Notes under the pieces: generated by a model
Seen by the model: the letters and a program-made list of their open reading frames with translations, nothing else
Told to the model about the DNA's origin: nothing
Database searches by the model: none
Shown: positions 25,907 to 32,444 of the stretch, piece by piece
Layout: the number at the start of each line of letters is the position of its first letter
Numbering within the stretch: the first letter of the stretch is position 1
Made by a program: the position numbers and the translations under genes
From: an uncultured Kiritimatiellota bacterium
GTDB taxonomy: Bacteria; Verrucomicrobiota; Kiritimatiellia; RFP12; UBA1067
Reading direction: 5' to 3'
Assembly: GCA_934667425.1 (NCBI GenBank)
Contig: CAKULV010000036.1
Span: forward strand, 1 to 32,444
DNA length: 32,444 nt

Positions 25907-26950
25907 AATCTCGTCGATGGATGCAGAAGATCCCTTCAGCATCTCACGTGCCGCAGTAAGTCTTGCATGGCGCACGGTCTCGCTGATCGTGGCGCCAAGC
26001 GTTTGGGCGAAGCGTCGTTGAAGCGCAATTGACGAATATCCGATTGCCCTGGAGATCGATTCGGCGTTAAGGGGGGATGAAAGGTTTGCCCTTATCCATT
26101 TGAGTGCGTTTCTCACGAATGGGTCATCAATGGCGTCAGTCTCGGTGGATTGGCGCGTAACTACACTTGCATGGCGTGTGCGTATCAACCCGCCCTTTGA
26201 GCGTCCGGCCATGAGCGCATTTAGAGTGCGCCCGGCGGCGTAGCCGAGCGAACGGTCGAACGAGGGGATGCTGGAGAGGTGCGGGCGGGCGGTCGTGCAG
26301 AGGATTTCGTCGTTGTCGACCCCGAGAATTGCCATCTCATCCGGCACGGAGACGTCATGCTCATCTGCGGCGTCAAGCACTTCGCGGGCGCGCATGTCAC
26401 GCACGGCGAATAAGGCACACGGCTTTGGAAGGGACTTGAGCCATGTGCCAAGATCAGACTTGCCGTTGAACGCTGCGCATTGATATCCTTCCTTGCGAAG
26501 TGCGGATGAGAAGCCATAGAGTCTCATTTCGCTCCATGGCGTCTTGTCGACGGTTCCGACGAATGCGAAGTTTCTGAAGTTGCGCGACATGAAGTATTTC
26601 GCGGCAGTCTGTCCTTCGGCAACATGATCGCAGATGATTGACGCAACGCCGTTTCGCCTTAAAGGTCGTGTTGGGGCCGAAATGTCTTCTATAAGCACGG
26701 TAGGGCGGCTGATGCGGAGCAGTTCACGCCGCTCGCTTTCGCTTTGGACATATGCGATGATCCCATCATAGCGGGTGCGGCACGTTTCTGGCGATGGTAG
26801 CCGAACGTGTCCGCCAACGCAGAGCTTTAGGTTCCAGCGTGAACCCACCTTGTCACGTGCGTATTCCAATATGCCGTTGAGCTTTAGCCGTTCGGCGTAG
26901 TCGCCAGTTGGGATGACTACCATGATGTTCTTGATGGATTTTCGCGACAT
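25790..26950 (-). CDS. XylR-like regulator: LacI-type sensor plus AraC DNA-binding domain
   Basis: This 386-residue cytoplasmic transcription activator couples a periplasmic-binding-protein-like sugar sensor to an AraC helix-turn-helix, as in E. coli XylR. The sensor spans about 5-275 (IKNIMVVIPTGDYAERLKLN; YFMSRNFRNFAFVGTVDKTP; ILGVDNDEILCTTARPHLSS). The AraC domain occupies about 285-386 with two helix-turn-helix units, LNAESISRAIGYSSIALQRR and SIDEIAFRCGYSCTSHLCVR. The ATG at 26950 has no ribosome site and sits 7 bases after a -10 box, so the mRNA is probably leaderless. It faces the DUF4838 gene tail to tail with only 9 bases between stops. The effector is likely a sugar released by the neighbouring enzymes; which one is unknown. 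Confidence 0.9.
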   Translation of the reverse strand: MSRKSIKNIMVVIPTGDYAERLKLNGILEYARDKVGSRWNLKLCVGGHVRLPSPETCRTRYDGIIAYVQSESERRELLRISRPTVLIEDISAPTRPLRRNGVASIICDHVAEGQTAAKYFMSRNFRNFAFVGTVDKTPWSEMRLYGFSSALRKEGYQCAAFNGKSDLGTWLKSLPKPCALFAVRDMRAREVLDAADEHDVSVPDEMAILGVDNDEILCTTARPHLSSIPSFDRSLGYAAGRTLNALMAGRSKGGLIRTRHASVVTRQSTETDAIDDPFVRNALKWIRANLSSPLNAESISRAIGYSSIALQRRFAQTLGATISETVRHARLTAAREMLKGSSASIDEIAFRCGYSCTSHLCVRMREAEGVTPLVYRRAHSYLWPMD

Positions 26951-26957
26951 GGCATTG

Positions 26958-26987
26958 ATTATACCAAACAGATTGCCCCATGATCTG
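26958..26987 (-). promoter_or_regulatory. Promoter of the XylR-like gene with inverted repeat, leaderless start
   Basis: On the minus strand a perfect TATAAT (26963-26958) with TG one base before it lies 7 bases before the ATG, so transcription should begin at or within a base or two of the start codon. No good -35 is visible. At that place is the inverted repeat CAGAT...ATCTG (26969-26987, 9-base centre), which could bind a regulator, perhaps the gene's own product. Confidence 0.6.
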
Positions 26988-27006
26988 TCGGTCGTGAAAT
27001 ATTTTA

Positions 27007-27060
27007 GAAGGTGCCGTGACTGGCACGGTCATCCTGCCGCCGGGACTTGACGGCACCTTC
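27007..27060. repeat. 11-bp inverted repeat between the two regulator genes
   Basis: GAAGGTGCCGT (27007-27017) and its exact complement ACGGCACCTTC (27050-27060) enclose 32 bases, overlapped by a smaller stem CCGTG/CACGG (27014-27018 with 27024-27028). It lies in the 222-base gap after the PAS-AraC gene and before the XylR-like promoter. No U-run follows on the minus strand, so a terminator is possible but not typical; an operator is an alternative. Confidence 0.55.
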
Positions 27061-27172
27061 CTCTGGAAAGGGAAACGCACTCCGTTGTCCTCCGGGGCAA
27101 ATGCCATAGGGCAGAACTGATATCGGGTTCACCGGCCTCGCGCTCTTGAAGGAGAGGCGCGCCATCGTCGAA

Positions 27173-27955
27173 TCAAGGGTGCTTTCGTCCGGTCGGAATG
27201 CCAATGTGACGCTGGCGATACTTTTCCGGGGTCATCTTGTAGACGGCACGAAAGGCCTTGATCAGGTGGCTCTGGTCGTAGAAGCCCGTGTCGAATGCGA
27301 TGGAGGCGACTGTATCCCGGGATGATTCAAGGGCTTTTCTGGCACGATTCAAGCGCAGTCGCAGGGCGTATTTTGCAGGCGTCTCGCGGAACGTCGCACG
27401 AAAGAGCCGTCTGAAATGGCTGATGGACAACTTGCAGGCTTTCGCAAGTTTCGATAGCGAAATGGGGTGCCCGTCATTCGCATTCATCAGATCCATGGCA
27501 GGCTGGAGCCTGGTTCGAGGCTTGGAGACATCGTGCATGTCCACCTTGTCGTAGAAGCCGCACATCGTGCCGATGACACGGCCTTGGCTGTCGTGGAGGG
27601 GAAAGACGCTGTAGACCGTTGGTGTCAGCGAGCGATCGACGGTTGCGTAGTTTACGCCTTTCTGTGGGAGGTTTGTCTTGCGGGTCGTTTGGTCGCGCGC
27701 GAGACAGGCCTGCCTGATCGGTTCGGGAAAGAGGTCGCTTGACCTCAGGCCGATGGCGTCAAATTCATCCCTGAGCGCACAGATTTCGCAGTTCCGGCGA
27801 TTGATGGCAATGATGCGGTCGTCGGCGTCCTTGATATAGAAGCCGACGTGCGGCAGAAAGTCCATCATGGCCTTTACGGCCGTAAAGTTGAGGCCAGCCT
27901 TGCGGAGAAAGGCTTTCTGGAAGGCGGCCTTACCCTTTTTCGTGTTTACATTCAT
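27173..27955 (-). CDS. PAS-domain AraC-family transcriptional regulator
   Basis: This 260-residue cytoplasmic regulator has an N-terminal PAS sensor and a C-terminal AraC helix-turn-helix. The PAS region (about 20-135) shows MDFLPHVGFYIKDADDRIIA, NRRNCEICAL and VYSVFPLHDSQGRVIGTMCG. The AraC region (about 155-260) has ISLSKLAKACKLSISHFRRL, FRETPAKYALRLRLNRARKA and VASIAFDTGFYDQSHLIKAF, then MTPEKYRQRH. I start at ATG 27955, six bases after a TATAAT, rather than the ATG at 27973, which lies upstream of that -10 box. The gene is divergent from the 28060 glycosidase-like gene and is the obvious candidate regulator of it. The ligand is unknown. Confidence 0.88.
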   Translation of the reverse strand: MNVNTKKGKAAFQKAFLRKAGLNFTAVKAMMDFLPHVGFYIKDADDRIIAINRRNCEICALRDEFDAIGLRSSDLFPEPIRQACLARDQTTRKTNLPQKGVNYATVDRSLTPTVYSVFPLHDSQGRVIGTMCGFYDKVDMHDVSKPRTRLQPAMDLMNANDGHPISLSKLAKACKLSISHFRRLFRATFRETPAKYALRLRLNRARKALESSRDTVASIAFDTGFYDQSHLIKAFRAVYKMTPEKYRQRHIGIPTGRKHP

Positions 27956-27961
27956 GGACAC

Positions 27962-27991
27962 ATTATACACCATGAGGGCTGACTTTTACAA
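27962..27991 (-). promoter_or_regulatory. Promoter of the PAS-AraC gene, leaderless start
   Basis: On the minus strand: TTGTAA (27991-27986), 18 bases, TATAAT (27967-27962). The ATG at 27955 follows the -10 by only six bases, so the transcript should begin at the start codon. Confidence 0.65.
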
Positions 27992-28012
27992 GACGAGCTG
28001 AACACTTTGAGA

Positions 28013-28018
28013 TATATT
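28013..28018 (+). promoter_or_regulatory. Candidate -10 box for the third module
   Basis: TATATT at 28013-28018 is a fair -10, but no -35 is found at 16-18 bases. Lack of a -35 is common at AraC-activated promoters, and a divergent AraC-type gene is adjacent. The predicted leader is about 35 bases, with AAAGGA (28045-28050) before ATG 28060. Confidence 0.35.
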
Positions 28019-28059
28019 GCGCACCAACTTCAAACCCAACATAGAAAGGAATCAGGGAT

Positions 28060-29886
28060 ATGCAATGTGTGACGGTGCTGCTGGCCATGACGGCGCTCGT
28101 GCGTACGAATCTTGGCGAACGTCCGGTCGAGCTGGAGCGGATCGCGGACGACCACTACCGCTTTACGCTCGCGAAGGAGGAGATCGCCGGCGACGTCGAA
28201 TGGGTCGATGTCATCCCGGCGTTCATGACGGCGAAGAAGGGCGAGGACGGGTACTGGATCGACGCGCGCGGCGCGTATGGGCGCTTCGACCGCGACGAGG
28301 GTTCCTACGCGAACGACCGTGCCGGATGGATGCCGATCTTCGGCCTCAAGCGCGGAAGCGAGCTCTGGTACGGGCAGGTCATGAAGTGGCGCTGCGACTA
28401 CTGCTTCCGCGTTGAGGCGAATGCCGGGTTCTACCGTGCCTATCCGCGCTTCCGCGTGTCGGACGTGCGCCGGTTCTATCCCGTCTATCAGGACATCGTC
28501 GTCGACTTCCGCCGCCTGGCGGGCGGACAGGCCGATTATGTCGGCTACGCGAAGGCGTATCGCGCATACCAGTTCAAGAACGCCGGGATCCGGACGGCCC
28601 GCGATCGGGCGAAGACGAATCCCGTCACGCGCTACCTCCTGGACTCGTTCGTCATACGCATCTCCCAGCATTGCCGCAAGCAGGTCCTGAAGGACCGCTC
28701 GATCCGTCCGACGCGGGCGACCGAGCAGCCGCTTCTCGTGCATATGCCGTTCCTGATCACCGGGGATTTCATGCAGCAGCTGCACGACCAGGGCGTAGAC
28801 CGCGCGACCTTCCTTTCGGCGGGCTGGACGTCGGGCGGCTACGACGGGCGCTATCCCGACATGTTCCCGGTCGAGCCGGCGATCGGCGGCGAGGAGGGGT
28901 TCAGGGCTCTCGCGAAGCGCTGCCGCGACCTTGGGTTCCAGATGTCGGCCGAGGTCGACTACACGGAGATGTATGCGTCGGCGGACCGCTTCAGCCTCGA
29001 CCTGGCCTGCCGGTACGCGAACGGGCAGTTCCCGAACGGGGGGTTCTGGCCGGGCGGGCTCGCCTACAACCTCTGCACGCGGAAGGCGCTCGACCTCGGC
29101 TGGTGCCAGATGGACTTCGCGCGCCTGAAGGACGTGATCGGAGATGGACCGCTCTTCTTCGACGTGATGTCGGCGATCGAGCCGCGCCGCTGCGGCCATC
29201 CAGCGCACAGGATGACGGGCGATGACATGGGCGCGACCTACGGCGAGATATACCGCCTCGCCCACGAGACGATGGGCGGGGCGGCGAGCGAATGCGGCTT
29301 CGACCTCGGCATCCGGCACCTCGACTACGTGAACTACCTCTGGCACGAGATCGGCCACCTGAAGAAGGACAGGTTCAAGGGCTTCCAGAGCGGCGTCTTC
29401 CCAGTGTGGGAACTCGTCTACCACGGCGTTGTCTTCTACACGTCGGACCGGTGGCTGCAGAACCACACCTACGGCAACGAGGACCGCTCGGGCGGCGCGT
29501 TCGACTTCGGCTGGGGCGTCTACGACCGCAAGGAAGACCCGGAAAAGGCCCTGAAACACGTCGAGTTCGGCTCGCGCCCTATCCTCTACACGCACACGTT
29601 CGCCGACATCCCCTCGATCGTCAAGGCGTATCGCGAGTACAGGCCCGTGCGCCACCTCCAGCAGGAGGAGATGACGGGCCACCGCGAAGTCGCGGCCGGC
29701 GTCTTCGAGACGAATTACGGCGACGGCTCGCGGACGGTCGTCAACTACAACGGGACGCCTGTCGACGCGGCCGGCTGCACAGTCCCAGCTCTCGGCTATG
29801 TGCTGGTCGGCCCGAAAGGCGAGAAGACGGCCTTTGCGTTTGACGAGAAAGACGGTCTTGTCCGCATCCAGGAAAGGCGGCGGTGA
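28060..29886 (+). CDS. Glycosidase-like TIM-barrel protein, family not recognised
   Basis: This 608-residue protein follows AAAGGA nine bases upstream of ATG 28060. The N-terminal ~190 residues are beta-rich (VELERIADDHYRFTLAKEEI; YRAYPRFRVSDVRRFYPVYQ). From about 225 a beta/alpha barrel pattern appears: LLVHMPFLITGDFMQQLHDQ, FLSAGWTSGGYDGRYPD and LGFQMSAEVDYTEMYA. Next come FFDVMSAIEPRRC (Asp368) and GAASECGFDLGIRHLDYVNY (Glu411), the best candidate active-site acids. A small beta domain with NYNGTPVDAAGCTVPALGYV ends it. The layout recalls GH101/DUF5696-type proteins, but I cannot confirm this. The signal peptide is poor (MQCVTVLLAMTALVRTN lacks a basic start), so export is uncertain. The next gene overlaps its stop, so the two are co-translated. 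Confidence 0.55.
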   Translation: MQCVTVLLAMTALVRTNLGERPVELERIADDHYRFTLAKEEIAGDVEWVDVIPAFMTAKKGEDGYWIDARGAYGRFDRDEGSYANDRAGWMPIFGLKRGSELWYGQVMKWRCDYCFRVEANAGFYRAYPRFRVSDVRRFYPVYQDIVVDFRRLAGGQADYVGYAKAYRAYQFKNAGIRTARDRAKTNPVTRYLLDSFVIRISQHCRKQVLKDRSIRPTRATEQPLLVHMPFLITGDFMQQLHDQGVDRATFLSAGWTSGGYDGRYPDMFPVEPAIGGEEGFRALAKRCRDLGFQMSAEVDYTEMYASADRFSLDLACRYANGQFPNGGFWPGGLAYNLCTRKALDLGWCQMDFARLKDVIGDGPLFFDVMSAIEPRRCGHPAHRMTGDDMGATYGEIYRLAHETMGGAASECGFDLGIRHLDYVNYLWHEIGHLKKDRFKGFQSGVFPVWELVYHGVVFYTSDRWLQNHTYGNEDRSGGAFDFGWGVYDRKEDPEKALKHVEFGSRPILYTHTFADIPSIVKAYREYRPVRHLQQEEMTGHREVAAGVFETNYGDGSRTVVNYNGTPVDAAGCTVPALGYVLVGPKGEKTAFAFDEKDGLVRIQERRR

Positions 29887-30710
29887 CCGCGCTGTGCCGA
29901 GCGTGTGCGGCCTTGATGGCCTTGGGGATGCCGACCGCAGTGGTCGGCTCTCCACTCGTTAGCCTTTCGGGCTGTCTCTGGACTGAGTTTGAGAACGCCT
30001 ATCTCTCGTCGAGCGGCACACTCTGCGACACGAAGCCGGTTTCGCTGCAGAATCTGGACTGGAATCTCTCGATAGGCTCTTGGGGACGTTTTTGGGGCTA
30101 CGGTTGCTTCCTCTCGGCACTGCACGATGCACAGCACGATCTGCACCGACCGGCGTTCAATGAGTTCGAGGGCGGCGTCTTCTACGGTCACGACTGGAGG
30201 CTCAACGAGACGTTTACGTTCAGTCAAAGCATTGGCGGCGTCTGGAACCCGCTCTTCGGCTACCGCAACGGGAATGATGGTACGCTGTGGGAGTACCGCT
30301 ATTTCCAATCGCTTGAGAATCCATATGTGACGCCGTTCTGGGACATCCTCGGCCTCGTGTCGCCGAAGCCGAGCTGGACGCGCATCCGCATGGGCCTGCT
30401 TCGGACGTTTACGCTCACGAAAACTCTTGCCCTTACACCCTCCGTCGAGGCTGTCTGGGGAGACCGCCGCCGTTTTTGCGCGCGCTACGGAGAGTCACCG
30501 GAAAACCGCTTCTTGGGCGGAGCGTTTATATCCTCGACGGCGACGCTGAAGCTTGAATGGCTCTTTGCGAAGAACTGGAGTGCATGGTTCAAGCTGCGGC
30601 AGTTCGACACGCTCGATCCGCAGGCCAGACGATGTGAGAAGCGCAAGACGGCCTACTGGGCGAAGCCGGACTGCACAATCTTCACCATCGGCCTTGGCTA
30701 CTGGTTCTGA
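29883..30710 (+). CDS. Small outer-membrane beta-barrel-like protein
   Basis: This 275-residue protein has a GTG start overlapping the glycosidase-like stop by four bases. An N-terminal signal (about residues 1-22; CAALMALGMPTAVVG) is followed by alternating, aromatic-rich strands such as WNLSIGSWGRFWGYGCFLSA, FEGGVFYGHDWRLNETFTFS, IRMGLLRTFTLTKTLALTPS and LKLEWLFAKNWSAWFKLRQF. The protein ends IFTIGLGYWF: a terminal aromatic after a final amphipathic strand is the outer-membrane barrel insertion signal. Size suggests 10-12 strands. No family is recognised. It could be a porin for the sugars released by its partner, or an export or anchoring partner of the PATR protein encoded downstream. Confidence 0.65.
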   Translation: MTALCRACAALMALGMPTAVVGSPLVSLSGCLWTEFENAYLSSSGTLCDTKPVSLQNLDWNLSIGSWGRFWGYGCFLSALHDAQHDLHRPAFNEFEGGVFYGHDWRLNETFTFSQSIGGVWNPLFGYRNGNDGTLWEYRYFQSLENPYVTPFWDILGLVSPKPSWTRIRMGLLRTFTLTKTLALTPSVEAVWGDRRRFCARYGESPENRFLGGAFISSTATLKLEWLFAKNWSAWFKLRQFDTLDPQARRCEKRKTAYWAKPDCTIFTIGLGYWF

Positions 30711-30792
30711 ACAGACAAATGCAAAGATGATAAATGGAATCTATGGCTGAAAGAAAGCCAAACACGAAAATGGAACAAAAGGAGTATATGTC

Positions 30793-31032
30793 ATGCACAC
30801 AAGCGAGACAATGAGATTGATGGGCATCGTGACTGCGTTGGCGGTCGGATGCACAGCCGGCCGCGTGCGCCTCCAAAGCGCAAGCGCGGTATTAGGCCGG
30901 GTCGCCGCAATGCAAGGAAACCGATTTTCTACAATTTGCAGTAGAGCCAAATATTTTATGTTTTTTATGATGTATCCGTTATGTTCTGGCGTTGTGCTTT
31001 GTGGTATAAATAAAGGCGCGCTTGCATCATAA
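30793..31032 (+). CDS. Small orphan ORF with signal-like start
   Basis: A 79-codon frame starts at an ATG with GGAG eight bases upstream (30781-30784). The first 20 residues (MHTSETMRLMGIVTALAVGC) look like a lipoprotein signal. The rest (RLQSASAVLGRVAAMQGNRF, then a Cys/Met-rich tail) resembles no family and runs into AT-rich promoter-like sequence. It may be the truncated head of a lost secreted-protein gene or a non-coding leader; I am not sure it is translated. The 350-base stretch between 30710 and 31061 otherwise shows only the promoter of the next gene. Confidence 0.3.
   Translation: MHTSETMRLMGIVTALAVGCTAGRVRLQSASAVLGRVAAMQGNRFSTICSRAKYFMFFMMYPLCSGVVLCGINKGALAS
31002..31010 (+). promoter_or_regulatory. 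Extended -10 promoter candidate for PATR protein 3
   Basis: TG-G-TATAAA at 31002-31010 is an extended -10 element. No convincing -35 lies upstream, although the 30950-30985 stretch is AT-rich. It predicts a leader of about 44 bases to ATG 31061. Confidence 0.45.
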
Positions 31033-31060
31033 GGGCTGGCGACCGAAAAAGGAAAGGATC

Positions 31061-32444
31061 ATGGAGATGGAAAAGAAGCATACCCGAATCAATTGCCTGC
31101 GCCGTGTTCACGGCAGCGGACTGCACGCAACAGCTTTCGCATTGGTGGCATTCGCGTCACTTGGCTTGCATGGGCTGTTGGCCGACGACCTGGTTTTCGA
31201 TGTGCCGGACGGGGAGACGCGCGAGCATGCGGACGCGATCGACGCCTCGTGTACGCGGATCGTCAAGAACGGTGGCGGCACGCTGACGCTGACGGCGCCC
31301 GGGGACGCGGCGTTCGCTGGCGCCGTCGAGGTGAACGCCGGTCTTCTCAAGGTGACGCGCGTCGGCAACCTCGGCACCCCGGCGTCGATCACCGTCAGGC
31401 CAGGCGCGACGCTGGACCTGGGCGGGTCGGACGAGGCGCGCGGCGCACAGCCGTGGTGTGCGTCCCTGACGCTGGGCGGCGGCGGGTGCGCGGGCGCGAC
31501 TGGCGCGCTCGTGCGCAATTCGGGTGTGGCGTGGGACCGGATGTTCAAGGACGTCTCGCTGACGGACGACGCCGTTGTGGACCTGGGCGTCGAGACGGGC
31601 TTCGGCTACGGGACGCTGGCCATGGGCGGACACAGCCTGACGAAGCGCGGCAAGGGCACGTTCCAGCTGCAGAAGAACGGCGCGGTCACGGGGGACGGCG
31701 CCGTCATCGCCGAGGGTCCCGTCCTTCTGGAGCGAACCGACCTGTCGGCGGGCGACCCCGGAAGGAACCGCCTCGTGGCACGGGCGCGCGTGCGGTGGTG
31801 GACGACCACGAAGCCCGTGAATTGGAGGCTCCGGGTCGAGGACGGCGGCAACCTTGCCGTCGAGGATCAGACTTCTTCGGGATTTAGCGACGCGCGCCTC
31901 TGGGCCGGGCCAGTCGAGACGGCGGACGGCGTGTCCCTGACGAACTACGTCGGCAACGTGAACGCGGCGATGACCTTCGCGGACAATCTGAACGTTGGCG
32001 GCGAACTGACATTGCAGGGGCGCGGGTCCACTCGCCTGCAGGGGACGTCGATCGCGTTGGGGGCGGTCACGATGACTCGTGGGCATCTCCAGCTGAGCCC
32101 GGCGGCGGGTGCGGAGGTCTCCGTGTCCGGCCTCGCGTCGGCGAACGGCTTCCTTGAGTGCCTGTGCGCTGGCTCATCCGTCTCGTTCGGGAGCGGGCTG
32201 TCCATGCGTTTCATTGATTCGCTGACGGTCCTGAAGGGCGGAGAATATTCGATCGGCGGCGAAGTGAAGATCGGGAGCGCAGGCTTCCATAGCGCGTTGG
32301 ACGTCTCGGGCGGCGCCGCCGTCGTGGCCTCGGGCAAGGTCCATCTCGGCTATGAGGTTTCCGGCAACAAGGGCCATGCCGGCTCTCTCTCCGTCCGGGG
32401 CGCGGGCACGTCGCTTCGCGTCGCGAACGGGGCGCAGCTCCTGG
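31061..32444 (+). CDS. Large secreted beta-strand-repeat (PATR) protein 3, N-terminal part
   Basis: This frame stays open for 461 codons to the window edge without a stop. It starts at ATG 31061, seven bases after AAGGA (31049-31053); ATG 31067 is also possible. A signal peptide with a long basic N-region (KKHTRINCLRRVHG) and the core TAFALVAFASLGLHGLLA ends near residue 41. The mature part opens with a PATR-type unit, IVKNGGGTLTLTAPGDAAFA then GAVEVNAGLLKV. Near the break it has GSLSVRGAGTSLRVANGAQL, a T5SS/PEP-CTERM-associated-type repeat like those in PATR proteins 1 and 2. The C-terminus is outside the window, so the shared VILR end cannot be tested. Its position behind the barrel gene makes it the repeat protein of the third module. 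Confidence 0.78.
   Translation, partial: MEMEKKHTRINCLRRVHGSGLHATAFALVAFASLGLHGLLADDLVFDVPDGETREHADAIDASCTRIVKNGGGTLTLTAPGDAAFAGAVEVNAGLLKVTRVGNLGTPASITVRPGATLDLGGSDEARGAQPWCASLTLGGGGCAGATGALVRNSGVAWDRMFKDVSLTDDAVVDLGVETGFGYGTLAMGGHSLTKRGKGTFQLQKNGAVTGDGAVIAEGPVLLERTDLSAGDPGRNRLVARARVRWWTTTKPVNWRLRVEDGGNLAVEDQTSSGFSDARLWAGPVETADGVSLTNYVGNVNAAMTFADNLNVGGELTLQGRGSTRLQGTSIALGAVTMTRGHLQLSPAAGAEVSVSGLASANGFLECLCAGSSVSFGSGLSMRFIDSLTVLKGGEYSIGGEVKIGSAGFHSALDVSGGAAVVASGKVHLGYEVSGNKGHAGSLSVRGAGTSLRVANGAQLL

Noticed and set aside
28030..29955. A long open frame on the minus strand opposite the glycosidase-like gene
   Set aside because: It is Arg/Val/Ala-rich with no motif, and it is an antisense shadow of a GC-rich gene. 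The plus frame shows barrel motifs and couples to the next gene.
31093..31887. A 264-codon plus-strand frame inside the last gene
   Set aside because: It is Arg/Gly-rich noise. The neighbouring frame from 31061 stays open to the window edge and has a signal peptide and PATR repeats.

Overview
The window reads as a GC-rich chromosome segment of a bacterium in the PVC superphylum, most likely a Kiritimatiellota/Verrucomicrobiota-type anaerobic glycan degrader. This is an inference from gene content: several large secreted beta-strand-repeat (PATR-like) proteins, many secreted TIM-barrel glycosidase-like proteins, and sugar-type AraC regulators. I see no rRNA, tRNA, CRISPR array or transposase.

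Layout. (1) 1-2587: the end of an RND efflux pump gene followed by its outer-membrane factor. (2) 2588-4075: a hairpin of inverted 7-bp tandem repeats, then xseA. (3) 4147-16963: a long plus-strand cluster. A promoter region with a G9 tract and a palindrome is followed by secreted glycosidase A, PATR protein 1, a serine hydrolase, glycosidase B (a same-length paralogue of A), a third glycosidase-like protein, and a PhoB/PhoR-type response regulator and histidine kinase. (4) 17197-25780: a second module with a DUF6067/GH123-like protein, PATR protein 2 behind a full-consensus promoter, and a DUF4838 lipoprotein. It is flanked by 232-bp direct repeats; the left copy holds only the 3' ends of the DUF4838 gene and of the convergent regulator gene. 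(5) 25790-27955 on the minus strand: a XylR-like regulator and a PAS-AraC regulator, both with a -10 box so close to the ATG that the mRNAs should be leaderless. (6) 28060-32444: a third module with a glycosidase-like protein, an overlapping outer-membrane beta-barrel gene, a small orphan ORF, and PATR protein 3, which runs off the end of the window.

How it fits together. Each of the three modules pairs secreted glycosidase-like enzymes with one large beta-helical repeat protein and lies next to a regulator. No SusC/SusD pair, ABC or MFS sugar transporter or sulfatase is present. The two complete PATR proteins lack an autotransporter barrel but share a C-terminal segment ending in VILR. I read the region as a multi-module system for sensing and degrading glycans at or outside the cell surface, with PATR proteins as candidate scaffolds or adhesins. 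Substrates cannot be named from sequence alone.
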